From positions 15,175,501 to 15,239,500 of the forward strand of contig NC_083379.1 of assembly GCF_031755915.1 (NCBI RefSeq): a stretch of DNA of 64,000 bases, in the 5' to 3' direction. Below are positions 1-11,817 of this stretch, one piece after another (the stretch's first letter is position 1; each line of letters opens with the position of its first letter). Source of the DNA: Ziziphus jujuba (taxonomy: Eukaryota > Streptophyta > Magnoliopsida > Rosales > Rhamnaceae). The position numbers and the translations under genes are program-made. The notes beneath the pieces were generated by a model. The model searched no databases. It worked only from the letters and a program-made list of their open reading frames with translations, and was not told the DNA's origin.

Positions 1-439
1 GCCTCTTCCACGTCAGCCTAACGGCGTTCAGCGCCGTTACGAAACTCGGACGCTTTCCGCCGTAAGCGAGGTAAGTGGAGCTGACGGAGGTAACGGCGGC
101 GAGGAGGGAAAGGGCGTAGCAAGGGAGGAAGAAGAGGGCTTTAATGCGGAGGAGAGAGACGGCGTTGATGCGGGAGTCTAAGCGGAGGAACAAGGATTCG
201 AGGTGGGTAGAGGCGAAGACGGCGACGGCTTCCAGATGGTGGATTTGAAATTTCAGAGAGCGGGTGGAGAAGGAGAGGGAGAAGAGGAGGAAGGAGAGAG
301 GGAAGGTTGTGAGGGCAAAAATGGAAAGGAAAATGCGTTTGTTTCTCAGGAAAATCGATGTGGAACGGAGCAGGGTGTCGAGAGTAGTGGTGAAAGTGGA
401 GTGGGTTTGCCGGGTGTGGTGTGAATCTTGGTGGGACAT
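1..439 (-). CDS. Uncharacterised multi-pass membrane protein, N-terminal part (runs off the window)
   Basis: On the minus strand an ATG at 437-439 opens a frame of 146 codons with no stop before the window edge. The protein begins MSHQDSHHTRQTHSTF. It then has a hydrophobic stretch at about residues 37-56 (RIFLSIFALTTFPLSFLLFS), a hydrophilic loop, and a second hydrophobic stretch near residues 106-122 (ALFFLPCYALSLLAAV), followed by a basic segment ending VRLTWKR. This layout is seen in a plant family of polytopic membrane proteins of unknown function, where a TW(K/R) motif follows the second membrane segment. The region is much more GC-rich than the flanking DNA, as expected of a real exon. 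The function is not known and the C-terminal half lies outside the window. Confidence 0.75.
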   Translation of the reverse strand, partial: MSHQDSHHTRQTHSTFTTTLDTLLRSTSIFLRNKRIFLSIFALTTFPLSFLLFSLSFSTRSLKFQIHHLEAVAVFASTHLESLFLRLDSRINAVSLLRIKALFFLPCYALSLLAAVTSVSSTYLAYGGKRPSFVTALNAVRLTWKR

Positions 440-944
440 TTTTGTTTTTGTTTTACGTACAAATATTGGGCTAGGGGCGGGGTTTTATTACAACTATACC
501 CCCCACCTTAAGCGTTTTCGTCGTATTTAAGAAGGGGTGGGGCGTTTTAAGGTTTTAATCGTATTTACGTTTGAATGCTGATGTTGTATCCCTAATTACT
601 CGCTGTGAATGGTAAATTTGTATTGAGCATATTTATTAAATGAAACGCAGATACTTCTGTTACAGTATTTAATGGAGTCAATTTTCATTTATTGGGAAGG
701 AAATATACAAAGAGAACAGAACCCCTTCACTGGGTAAGCTAGAACCATCTTATTTCCTCTTACTATTATTATTATTATTATTATTTTATTTTTAATTTTT
801 GGTAATTATCTAATTTCTTTTATGTTTGCAAACAAACAAAATATTGTCAATGTAGTTTGTTTCTTTTTTAATCATGATAATTCAAGGTTGAGATTGCATA
901 AAAAAATTCTTCCTTAAATCATGGTAGTTCAAGGTTGAGTTTGC

Positions 945-979
<35 letters not shown>

Positions 980-1091
980 CGACTAAATTAAAACATGTGG
1001 AAGTAAAATGATGGTTTTTGAAAATTTACACTTTTTTTTAAAAAAAATTTTCCCTTTATATGGTTAAATCTCAAAAGACCTGAAATAACGA

Positions 1092-1970
1092 CTAAGACTT
1101 GTATATCCATTGAGAACAAACCTTTTAATAAAAGGGTTAATTTTAATTAGATCCCGGAAGTTTAATATAATTATAAATTGCATTGATATAATTTTATTTA
1201 TGTCATTGCCATTATCATTTTAAATTTTAAAAAAATATTATAATTTATTTTTTAAAAATTTAATTGCATGATATTTAATATATTAATAATTATATAACAT
1301 TTAATAATGAAGTGGATTAGGTGAGCATTCCAAGGAACTTTTTAAAAATAAAAAACATCTTTCATATAATAAAAAGCAGCTTTAAATATAAAAAATTAAA
1401 CTTTTAAAACTTCTTCAACAATGCTCTTTGTATCATACTTATTATTTTTAATTTTTCAATAAACATTTATTTATTATTTTTATTTCCTTCTTTTTTTGTT
1501 TTTTGATTTTAATAATAAATATTTTAAAAATATATTAATCTTATATAATGATCTTAAAATTTGATAAGCATTAAATAATATTAAAAATAAAAAGTACTTC
1601 TAGCTCTTCAAATTTGGAGAGCCAAATTTACTCTATATTTTAAAAAGTTAAAATACAAAATGTATTGAAGTTTATTTTTAAACATTAACTCTTTAAAATA
1701 AAAAACATAAAATGGATGAAAAACCCTTTGAAGATACTCTAAGACTTGTATATCCATTGAGAACAAACCCTTTAATAAAAAAGGCTAATTTTAATTAGAC
1801 CCCTGAAGTTTAATATAATTATAAATTGCATTAGTATAATTTTATTTACGTCATTGTCATTATCAATTTAAATTTAACCAAAAAATTTTATATTTTATTT
1901 TTTAAAAAGTTAATTGCATAATATTTAATATATTAATAATTATATGACTTTTAACAATGAAATAGACTAG
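1092..1970. repeat. Pair of ~230-bp diverged direct repeats
   Basis: The block at about 1092-1325 reappears at about 1738-1970. Both begin AAGACTTGTATATCCATTGA and continue through a shared AT-rich stretch with scattered substitutions. The first ~40 bases of this block also match a third partial copy near 3970-3995. It is old duplicated, probably transposon-derived DNA with no coding content. Confidence 0.75.
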
Positions 1971-3572
1971 GTTCAGTGATTGAACAGTCTTATATATGAC
2001 GATGAGAACTTGACACAAGTTCAAATTATATAATTTGTTAAAAAAAATTTAAATTATATGACATTTAATATATTGAAACACGGGGGTAAATCTCTATTTT
2101 TCATTAAAAGAATATGTGGACCCTTCATCTCTTTCTCGCTCTCCCTCTTACTTTCTCTCACACAAATTTATATTTTCAAATTCATTTTACATTTAATATA
2201 TATCTATTTAAAATTTTCTTTTTCATTTAAATTCATTTTATTTTTAATTAATTTTTATCCCTTATTTATACATATTTGATATTCATTTTTCATTTATATA
2301 CAAAATTATTTACAGATATAAATTATTTAGTAAAATTAATTGATATGAAAAATAAATGTTATTCTAATTTTTGTTTCAGTAAGAGTGAAAAGTTGAGCTG
2401 TATCTTTTTTAAGTTACACTTTATCTTTTTCTAATTTTAATCTGATTTATTTTTAGTTTAACTTATTATAAAATTTTAACCAAATCAAAATTTAAAATTT
2501 TCCCTTGGCTTTATAAAAATTCAATTTTTTTACTATACATTTGTAAATAGATTTATTGTGAAATTGTCAAATTATTTTTGCCAAATCATTTTTATCCAAA
2601 AAAATTGGAGATAAAAATTTAGCTCTTCTTAATTTAATGAATTTCATAATGAATCGACTCCAAAATTTTTCTATTAGCTCTATTTAAAATGATTATTCTA
2701 AATTATTATTAACAAAAAATTGACATATTTTTCCATAATTTATAGGCTACTCATGGGAATAAATGGCCATTTGTGCTAGGCTATTTTGTATAAGTGTCAT
2801 ATTTTCTTTAGTATAAGTATCATATTTTCTTTAGTGTTGCATTTTAATATACTATTTTATTCTTTATAGTTTTAGGTATTGTAATATTATCTTCTTATTA
2901 TTGTTTATATTAATAGTAATAGATAGTGATATATTAAAATACAAATAAAAATAAAATAATGATTGATAATCATATTATACTTATATTTTTATTTAAATTG
3001 TGTTAATATTTAATTATTAATATTTACTATTTCCATTAATGTTTTTTTATTAGTAATAATTATAATAATAGTTTCCTATTAAAACAAAAAAATTAATTAT
3101 ACTATTATTATTTGATTTTTTATTTTATTCAATTATTATGTGCTATCAATAAAATTTCTAATGTTATTGATTATTATTTGCTATTTATATGTTTTATAGA
3201 TTATTATTATTATTATTATTATTGCAAAGTAGTTTCATAAAATTATTATATAAAAATATAAAAGAATTTTTATTTATAAGAATATATTTTTTGATTCTAG
3301 TTATTAATTTTATATTAGTTTATAACTTTTAAAATTTTAATCTAATAATGACTTATTTTGTTTAAAATTGATTTACGAGGGATGTGAATGAAATTAATTT
3401 ATGTTTAAAAGTTGAAGATGATAATTTTGTCATTTAAGATATTATGTAGGAAAGAGAAAATGGTTTGGTGGATAGGTTTTATCCGTAAGATTGCTGAATA
3501 TAATATTTAAAATATGAAAGATTACATCGGATTTATGACAAATTTCAGAGGAGATATGTGGAATTTTAACTT

Positions 3573-4287
3573 TCTTAAAATCTCTTTGTATATTTTTGCA
3601 AAATAAATAAAATATAAATATCTTAAAATATAACCCACCCAAAAGAAACCTTTAGAGAGGAAAAACAATATTAATTTCCCTACTTTTTAACTAGAGAAGT
3701 GTGTAATCAGTAGTAAAAAGGTGTAGAATATAAAGAAAAAAAACAAAAAAAAAATAATAATAAATGAAAGTTTTGAAAACAGGTAAAAAGTATCAAGTTC
3801 GGGACTGGAGATTTCGGGGACCTAAGAGACTGCATTATATATATATATATATATATATATATAGCGACTAAATTATGACATGTAAAAGTAAATTGATGGT
3901 TTTTGAAAATTTACACTTTTTTTTTTTTAAATTTCCATATGGTAAAATCTCAAAAGACCTAGAACAACAACTAAGAATTGTACATCCACTGAGAGCAAGC
4001 CCTTCTCTTAAAATCTCTTCATATATATTTGCAAAAGAAATAAAACATAAATATTTTTAAATATAACCCACCCCAAAAAAAAAAAAAAAAAAAAAATCTA
4101 GAGAAAAAAAACACATTATTAGTTTCCCTACTTTTTAACTAGGGAAGTGTGTAATCAGTAGTAAAACAAGGCTTAGAAATATAAGAAAAAACAAAAGATA
4201 AATAATAATAATAATAAATGAAAGTTTTTAAAACAGGGGAAAAAAAAAAATATCAAGTTCAGAACTGAGGATTTTGGGGACCTAAAA
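3573..4287. repeat. Tandem ~260-280-bp duplication
   Basis: The segment 3573-3827 is repeated at 4005-4287. Both contain TAACCCACCC, then ACTTTTTAACTAGAGAAGTG (second copy AGGGAAGTG), then GTGTAATCAGTAGTAAAA, and both end near GGGGACCTAA. The spacer 3828-4004 starts with (AT)n and resembles 935-1130. Nothing in it codes for protein. Confidence 0.8.
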
Positions 4288-5803
4288 TGAACGGGCCAGG
4301 TGTATATATAACCTCTTTTAGCTTTTTTTCCTCATTGTATATAGAACTTCCCATATAGAAAATGTAATAGCCGCGTAGTTTATTTGAAAGCACATTTAGC
4401 ATGCCAAATTATTTTGGTCTATCATCTATTAATTTATATTATATTCAACGTACTGTATTATTATCATTATTATTATTATATGGTGTCTTTGATGTACAAT
4501 CGTGTTGTATTGTATTAATTTTTTTAATTAAAACTAAAAAAATTGATAATATTTTATTCATATGCTCATCCACTATTTTTAATATGTAAACAAGTAAAAA
4601 TAATAAAATATAAAAAAATTTATAATAAATAAAATTTAAAATTTCGATATCAATAAAAATATCAAAAATTTTAAATATAAAAATTTACATAAAAATATCG
4701 AAAATTATCGAATATCGATAAAAATTTACAAAAAATATAAAAATTAACAAAAATTTATTTTAAAAAATAATTTTTTTTCTTGAAATTTTAGGATTAACTT
4801 ATTTAATTAATCAATTATCAAACTGTATAAAAATTGTGAAAATATTAAATAGATATTATATCTCTTTTAATCAATTTAATTTATCGTAAACTGTAATAAT
4901 CATAAATAAACTATTCTTAATAAAATATGCAAAAAAAATATATATTTGATAAGATTGTTTATTAATTATGATAAAAAAATCATTACAATTACATTATATT
5001 TCATAAATATCATCTTAATAATCATAAAATTCTTATGTAGTTGAAAATTGTTAATCTTTGTTCTCATTTTAAGATATGAAATATGAACAACAATTATTAA
5101 AAAATTTATCTTTTTGATAATTTTTCATATAATTATTAATATATCAACTATAAATATCTCATATTAAATGTAGTTATTCTTGATGTTTAGTATAATATAT
5201 TCTATCATCTTTTTATTTTTATTTCATAAATATTATTAATTTAAATGCTATCAATACCAATTCTATATAATATTGTATTTCCATGTTATTATTTTATTTT
5301 ATTATTTTATATTCTTATATAATTAACTATTAATTTATAATTATGGGATTCTAATAAATCTATCTTATACAAAATATATAGCAAGTATATATATACCTTA
5401 TCAATAAATAGAACTTATAAACGTTTTTTAAAAAATTCATAGATATTTTCAAAATTTTCAAGAAATTTTGGACACCTTAAAAAAAGGAAAAATTTGACTA
5501 AATTTTGGCAAAAAATTTTATATTAAAATCTTGATAAATAATTTGTTCAAATGAAAATTGACTCCATTAAATACTAATTTCTCTAGGTATTCTAATTTAA
5601 CAATTAAGTCATTATCCTCTTAATATTGCACGCACATACACATATACATTTCAATATTTTATCAATGAATAATATTAATTAATTTCTTGTAAATTGAAGT
5701 TTATATTGCCAATTGGTCAAGTAGGTTCTATGATAGGAAGTAGTAGAAGAACTACTTTTTTAATTTATAAATTTAAATAAAGTTAAAATCTTTGAATTAC
5801 TTA

Positions 5804-6473
5804 GGATCCGTTTGGTATAGCTAATAAAAGTAGAGCTTTAGTCTGTAGAGTTTTAATAAATATTTGATTGTAAATAAAAAGGCTGCATTAAATGCTCAAC
5901 GAATTTCCATATAAGCTAAAAAATTATATTAAATGCTCATTGAATTTTCATATATGCTAAAAAGAATAGTTTTCTAGAGAAATATGGAATTTGGGCTTCT
6001 GTAAATTAACTTTAAAAAGCTGTTTTTTTGTCAACAAATGCTTGTTGATTTTTGTCAAACATCTTTAGTTTTTAACAAAAGAGCTTTTGACCTAAAAAAA
6101 GCTCTATCAAACAGCTTTTTAACAAAGTTTTTAGGTCAAAAGCTCTGTTTGAACGCCAAAAGTTATTTTGTTAAAAAATAAAGGTGTTTGGCCAAAATCA
6201 AGAAGTACTTGTTGATAAAAAAAACAGTTTTTTTTAGCTGTTTTAGATAAGCCTAAATTTTATGCTTTTTTAGAAAAGTTTTTTTTTTTTAACTTATATG
6301 GAAACTTAATGAGCATCTAATATAGCTATTTTAGTTTATATGGAAACTCATTAAGTATTTAATATAGTTTTTTAATTTACAGCCAAACACTTATTAACTT
6401 TTTAATAATAGCTCAATTTCAAAACGTTCTATTATATAAAGCTCTATTTTCATTAGTTATACTAAACAGACCT
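5804..6473. mobile_element. Foldback/MITE-like element with long inverted repeats
   Basis: The two ends form imperfect inverted repeats. The left end reads GGATCCGTTTGGTATAGCTA and the right end, reverse-complemented, reads GGTCTGTTTAGTATAACTAA; both continue into an AGAGCTTT motif. The complementarity extends inward through repeated CCATATAAGCTA-type and TTAAATGCTCA-type segments, so most of the 670 bases can fold on itself. Flanking TTA trinucleotides (5801-5803 and 6474-6476) could be a Harbinger-type target duplication, but one base on the right is unexplained. There is no coding capacity. Confidence 0.65.
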
Positions 6474-6996
6474 TTAATATGGAGCATGCAGCTTTGATTT
6501 GAGTAGAGTCGTTAGCAAGGAAAGGTTGGGGTTTGGCTTAATTGATATATGTTTTTTCCATCTATATTTATGAGGTTGTGGATTTGAAATATGTTAAAAA
6601 AAAAAATTGTTGTAAACGGCTTAAACGAAGGAAAAAAAAGAAAAAAGAAAAAAAAGAAAGAAAGAAAAAAAGAGGAAGGGTGTGATTAAAGAGTTCGCGT
6701 GGGTTTTGGCTATGGCAACTAAAAATTATGTGTCAAATAGCTAAGTTGTTTATTTAAAAAGATTTGAGACGGATTATTAGTGATTTTAGCACCAGAACAA
6801 GTCTACAAATACAACATTTTTTACTAATTAATTAAACAAAATTAATTATCATTATTTTATTGCCTAGTATCAAGTTCAGTTATTTCTTTAAAATAAAAAA
6901 AAAACCCATTTTGCGGCGTTGATTGGTTGGTAATTAAATATTATTAGCCAAAAAATGGAAAAATAACTATTTTTATGTATATCTTTATTTAATACA

Positions 6997-7038
<42 letters not shown>

Positions 7039-7401
7039 CGAAAATTGCAAAATAAATGATAAATTTGATACCGTCTTCTATCTAATTTGCCAAGTTGTTG
7101 CATTTGAAGACAAATTATCAGCTTTATTTCCCTTTTTTTTTTTTTTTTTTTTTTTGGGTTGGCAATGTCTGATTCTAATTACTGAGTTAATAACATCCTA
7201 TATAAGGGCATATAAAAATAAATAAATAAAAAGGAAAAAAATTTACTTCGAGGAACACTAATTAAGAGGTAAAGCGCTTTTTTATTCATAATACATATTA
7301 CATAATATCAGCTTATGATCATATCTTGAATATATCACATATGAAACATGCATGTAAATACAAGTTCCAGTGATGTATATCAATTTGCTGCTTATTTTCA
7401 C

Positions 7402-7440
<39 letters not shown>

Positions 7441-7495
7441 TATCGATGTAGTTTGCCCTTTTCTATATTATAGGTATGCTTCTTAACTTCAGCTC
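6474..7495. other. Intergenic AT-rich DNA with microsatellites
   Basis: This stretch holds a purine-only tract at about 6631-6678, an (AT)n run at 7000-7037, a T-tract near 7130-7156 and an (AT)n run near 7407-7434. The last few hundred bases probably include the 3' UTR of the minus-strand EG45-like gene. Confidence 0.6.
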
Positions 7496-8344
7496 TCAAC
7501 TGACCCTGCATACCACATAATGCATATATACATGTAAGCAGAAGCAGGGAAAAAAAAAAAAAAAAAAAAGTCAACAACAACTCATACGTAGGTACGTAGT
7601 GAGGCATATCATAGTGTGTATATTGAAATATTGAAGGTGGAAATTATATATAATATTGTTTAATTAGGTATATATAGAGACTTACAAAGTATACTGGATC
7701 TTGATTTTGCCAGCATCAGGATTGGCAATCTTAGAGAAAGCTTCTTTGGAAAGATCAATGGTTCCTTGGCAACCAGGAGGACAATAATCAACAATCTTAA
7801 CCACAACGCCATTACCGTCACCTCTGCAAGGCTGTGGCACACCCTGATTGGTTGCCCCAATGCATCTCACCCTGTACCTTCTTCCACATGCCGCTCTGTT
7901 GTTCCATATCGCATCGCTCGCTGCTGCTATCATTACTCCATTATCTTGATATCCATAGCATGAAGATGCTGCATATGCAATTTTATTTTTACTTCATTTC
8001 AATTCAATAAAGTTTTGCATATATAACTAATTAATTATACTTCAACAATCAACATCTTCTTTTAAGTAACATACAATTATGTTTCAATTAATTAATTACC
8101 CAAATTAAAGTGTCACTTTTTTTAGAAGCTTAAAACTTTTAATAGAACATATATAGATCGAGAATGATTTATATATATATATATATATATAGATTACATA
8201 ATTCATATGATTATGTCGACTTGTCGAGTACTTACGGACATAAGGAGCTGTATAGAAAGTGGCGGTTCCCTCGGCGGCGTGTGCAGCAGAGGCAAGGCAT
8301 ATGAGCATGCCAACCACCATTAGAAGCCGCAATGCGATTCCCAT
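7496..8344 (-). CDS. EG45-like domain protein (plant natriuretic peptide / expansin-like, secreted)
   Basis: Three coding exons on the minus strand: 8344-8236, 7968-7686 and 7505-7496. They give a 133-residue protein. Residues 1-23 (MGIALRLLMVVGMLICLASA onward) are a signal peptide. The mature part holds the family motifs GTATFYTAPYVP, SSCYGYQDNG, AACGRRYRVRCIGATNQG, CRGDGNGVVVKIVDYCPPGC and IDLSKEAFSKIANPDAGKI. The conserved cysteines and the double-psi beta-barrel signature KIVDYC fit small apoplastic EG45 proteins related to PNP-A and to the citrus blight-associated p12 type. Introns begin CGTAAGT and TTGTAAGT and end in GCAG. The third exon adds only three residues (LVS) before TGA; if the second intron is retained, TAA follows after one more Leu. 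The start was chosen because the signal peptide begins there; an in-frame upstream ATG would place a poor leader before it. The role in stress or ion homeostasis is inferred from the family. Confidence 0.9.
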
Positions 8345-8448
8345 TCTTTGTTGTAAAATATTGCCAAATTTTGTTAATAAAAATGAAAAATGTGGTACGT
8401 GCATGCAGGGAAATTTGGACATGGAACAAAGTAGATGGACTTTTGTGG

Positions 8449-8456
8449 GCTTTTAT
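8449..8456 (-). promoter_or_regulatory. TATA box of the EG45-like gene
   Basis: TATAAAAG reads on the minus strand about 105 bases upstream of the start codon, a normal distance for a plant TATA box with a short 5' UTR. This is inferred from position and consensus only. Confidence 0.55.
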
Positions 8457-8763
8457 AGAGGGAGTTTCTGATTTTTTTAGGTTTGGTGTATGCTATACTC
8501 TTTGCTTTAATTGGTCTCCTATGGAGTTCTATCGATGCTTCCACATCATCTCCGTCTTAATAAATGAATGGTGGACTAAAGGGTTGTGAAATCTTCATTC
8601 TCAGCTACGTACCGAAGACTTAATTAATCACCAGTGCTAACTCGTTTGACAACTTTTTTTTAAATTCTTTTGGTTACGTATTCATTTTGTTTTCTTTGCT
8701 TGGAAATATTCAAAATTTTTCTGGGAGCTCAAAGGTATAACCAAAACAAGCACTGTGATTGAG

Positions 8764-8953
8764 GTATGTTTGGGATAATTTTCGGTTCTCTTCCTTTAAA
8801 AGAGCTTTTTTAAGAAGCTATATTTTATTTGGTTTTTGCTAAAAGTTTTTTTAGAGGTTGGAAACCAAAAAAACCTATCCAAACACTCTTAAAACAGCTG
8901 TATTTTTTTTTAACTCTTTAGAGCCAATTTCAAAAGCCATCCAAATAGGGTCT
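8764..8953. mobile_element. Possible small foldback MITE
   Basis: The left side (GTATGTTTGGGATAATTTT) resembles the inverted right side (CCCTATTTGGATGGCTTTTG), with a second inner pair around AAAGAGCTTTT and ACCTATCCAAACAC. The ends resemble the TGTTTGG-type termini common in hAT-derived MITEs. No clear target duplication was found, so the boundaries are approximate. Confidence 0.35.
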
Positions 8954-9192
8954 GAATAAATTTGTTGTTGCAGCAAATTAAAAACTCGGCTAGGGATAAT
9001 TTGGTTTTATTATTTTGATTCCAATAAGTTCCATGAAATTGAATGCAGCTTATTATAAGCAAGTGAATGAAATGAAGCAGAGCAAGATTCGTTTTGGCCG
9101 CAGGCAGAGCTTTACAAATAAAAATTGGGAATGACGTCAATCACCTATCATATAATGTGACATCATCTGGATTACAACTTGGTAATATGAAA

Positions 9193-10973
9193 AAAGAATA
9201 ATTGTACTTAGTATCCTTTAAAATCACCTAATTTTATTTTAGAAGTTTTAAAATTAATTATTACATTGATGCCTTATGTTTTCAAAATTATTACAAATTA
9301 ATCAAATTTGGTTAAAATTGATAGAAAACGTTAGAGAGGGGTAAGTGCTGTGCTTGTAACTCCTAAATAAGATTTGTTAATTTATTTTTAGATTTTCCCA
9401 TTTAAAAAATTCAAAAAAAATTTCAAGAGCTCCAAAAAAGTAATGGATGTTTAGAAAAAATCTAAGTGCCCAAAAAATTACCATATGGTAAAAAAATAAT
9501 CCAAATGCGCAATAAAAGATACCAGATGTTGAAATTTTTTTTTTTTGGAAAACTTGAAAAAAATAGATAATTAAAAAAATTAAGAGCTTAAAAAAATACA
9601 AGATGTTTACAAAACTTTTGAAAGCTAAAAAACATACTAAATGCTCAATAAAAAAATCAGAAAGTCCAAAAATATCAGATATTTGAAAAAAATTTGAGAG
9701 CCCAAATAAATATCAGATAATTAAAAAAATTTCGAATGCTTCAAAAAAATACCAGATGATGAAAAAAGTTCTTAAAGTTCAAAAAAAATACAAAATGTTC
9801 ACTAAGAGCCAAAAATAATACCAAATAGTTAAAAAAGTTCCAAGCTCACAAAATGTCATATTGGTAAAAAGTAATTTTGAAAGTTAGAAAAGAATACCAA
9901 AAATTGAAAGGAAAAAAAAATCGGAGAGCTTTCAAAAATATCATATGGTTAAAAAAAAATTTGAATGCAAGAAAAAATACCAAATAGTAAAAAAAAATAA
10001 AATTTGAGAGCTATATATATATTAGATGTTTAAAAATAATTATAAGATTCCAAAAAAATTTGGTATTTTTATCGAGCTCTAGGAATTTTTTCCACTATTT
10101 GTTATTTGTTTGGGCATTCAAATTTTTATTAACCGTCTATTATTTTTTTAGACCCTCATAATTTTGTTATAATATGGTATTTTTATTGTGCTCTCAATTT
10201 TTTTTACCATCTAATTTTTTTTTTGAATTTTTGATATTTTTTTAATCATATTGTATTTTTGTTTGTATTTTTGGAATTGTTTGAATATATCATACTTTTA
10301 CCAGACTTTCATAATTCTTTTTGAACATATGATATTTTTAATCATGCTCTTGGAATTTCTTTTTATTGTTTGGAATTTTTTGGACTCTTAATTTGTAATT
10401 TTTTTTTTTTGAATATCTGGTTTTTTTTTTGGAGTATCAGAATTTTTTTACGATATGATATTTTATATCGTGCTCTAAAAATTTTTTACTATCTTTTTTT
10501 TTCTTTTTTTTTTTTGGCTCTCTGATTTTTATTTTTTTTTTAACAATCTAATATTTTTTTGGATTTTCAAAATTCTTTCGAACATCTGATTTTTTTAAGC
10601 ATTCAAGATTTTTTTTAACCATCTGGTAGTTTTTATGTAATCTTTGAATTTTTTTAAACATTTGATATTTTTTATCGTGCCCTCAAAAATTTTTTTACCA
10701 CCTGATATTTTTTTTTGAACATTTTGTATTTTCTGCACTTTCAAAAATATTTTTTAACTTTTTTAAATGAAAAAATCAACAAAAATAAATTTAAAAAAAT
10801 CAGATTTTGGGTTCACATGCGCAGCATATTACCCATGTTTAACGATTTCCTCAATTTTGACCAAATTAGATCAATTTGTAAGAATTTTTTGAAACCAAGG
10901 ATATTAATGTGACAAAATTAATTTTAGAACTCCCAAAACAAAATTAGATGGTACCAAAATGTAATTATTCTTT
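9193..10973. mobile_element. Large inverted-repeat element built of ~40-bp tandem units
   Basis: The outer ~150 bases of each end are imperfect inverted repeats. Left 9193 reads AAAGAATAATTGTACTTAGT and later ACAAATTAATCAAATTTGGT; the right end reverse-complemented from 10973 reads AAAGAATAATTACATTTTGG and later ACAAATTGATCTAATTTGGT. Between them lies an array of degenerate units of about 38-42 bases. In the left half they read roughly GAGCCCAAAAAAATACCAGA followed by TGTTAAAAAAATTT. From about 10057 rightwards the same units run in the opposite orientation. The whole 1.8 kb is therefore a near-palindrome, purine-rich then pyrimidine-rich. There is no protein-coding capacity. It resembles long-TIR foldback or Mutator-like non-autonomous elements, but no target duplication was recognised. 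Confidence 0.7.
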
Positions 10974-11800
10974 AAAGAAAATGCCATGCTCTCTATTTCT
11001 CAAGGCAATTGATGATATTGATTACAAAAAATTAAAAATAAAATAAGATCACCTATATATTTACTATTGGGTTGATTATGAACAGTTTTAATTAGAGACT
11101 TTCTTTTATAGAGTTGTGATGCAAAAGAGGCCCTTGCCTATGCTTAGCTATTCATTCTACTTAAGACTTTTTGGCTTCTTTTTTTGTGTACCATCTCCTT
11201 CCTCTACGAACTATTATCTCAAGCTCAATAATTGCACCATTCCAGCATAAATATTGAAAACTATATTTTGCTTAAAAAACAAGATTCATCATTTGTTTCT
11301 TATTTACAACTTCATTTTAACAAAATATTCTGCTTTTAAGAACAGCATAGATTGCAATGACACAGGGTGATAATTTCAATCCTGTATTCTATCAAGCTTG
11401 TTGCTGAAATCCAAATACATATATATATATATATATATATATAGATATTTCCTTTTCCTTTTCCTAAAAGATCATTCTTAAACTTTAATTGGGATAGTTA
11501 TAAATTAGAAAATGACTATAAGAACTAGTATAAAATTGAGGGTCTACTAAAAGTAATGTACACCACCCTCGATCCTTTGAAGCTATAGCTAGCTAGTGTA
11601 TACTCAATATTAGATCAAAAGGGTGTGAATAAAAAATTCATAAGATCTACGAATTTAACAGGTCGGTCCCTTGACTATGGTTAAAAACGTATGCTAGTTC
11701 AAAGCACATTTTTTAGCATTAATCTTAACCGCCGCCACCCCAACTCCAACCCCACCTCCAAAAAAATTGAATAATATATAGGAAGCAAATTAACCAACTC
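10974..11800. other. Intergenic DNA
   Basis: No gene was recognised. An (AT)n run lies near 11419-11442, and a short C-rich patch (CCACCCCAACTCCAACCCCA) lies near 11735-11754. Confidence 0.6.
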
Positions 11801-11817
11801 AAAAGCTTATTACTTTG

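Larger units (their letters stand above)
440..5803. other. Intergenic AT-rich DNA
   Basis: No open frame here looks like a protein. The sequence is AT-rich with (AT)n and (TTA)n microsatellites, for example (AT)n at 948-978 and 3836-3863, and with the duplicated blocks listed separately. A promoter for the minus-strand gene ending at 439 must lie in the first few hundred bases, but no decisive TATA box was seen. Confidence 0.7.

Noticed and set aside
203..530. Two overlapping plus-strand open frames rich in Glu/Gly/Arg
   Set aside because: They are antisense shadows of the minus-strand membrane protein exon, whose hydrophobic translation is far more protein-like.
9377..10912. Short open frames rich in Phe, Leu and Lys
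   Set aside because: They arise from the A/T-rich unit arrays of the inverted-repeat element and show no codon bias or motifs.
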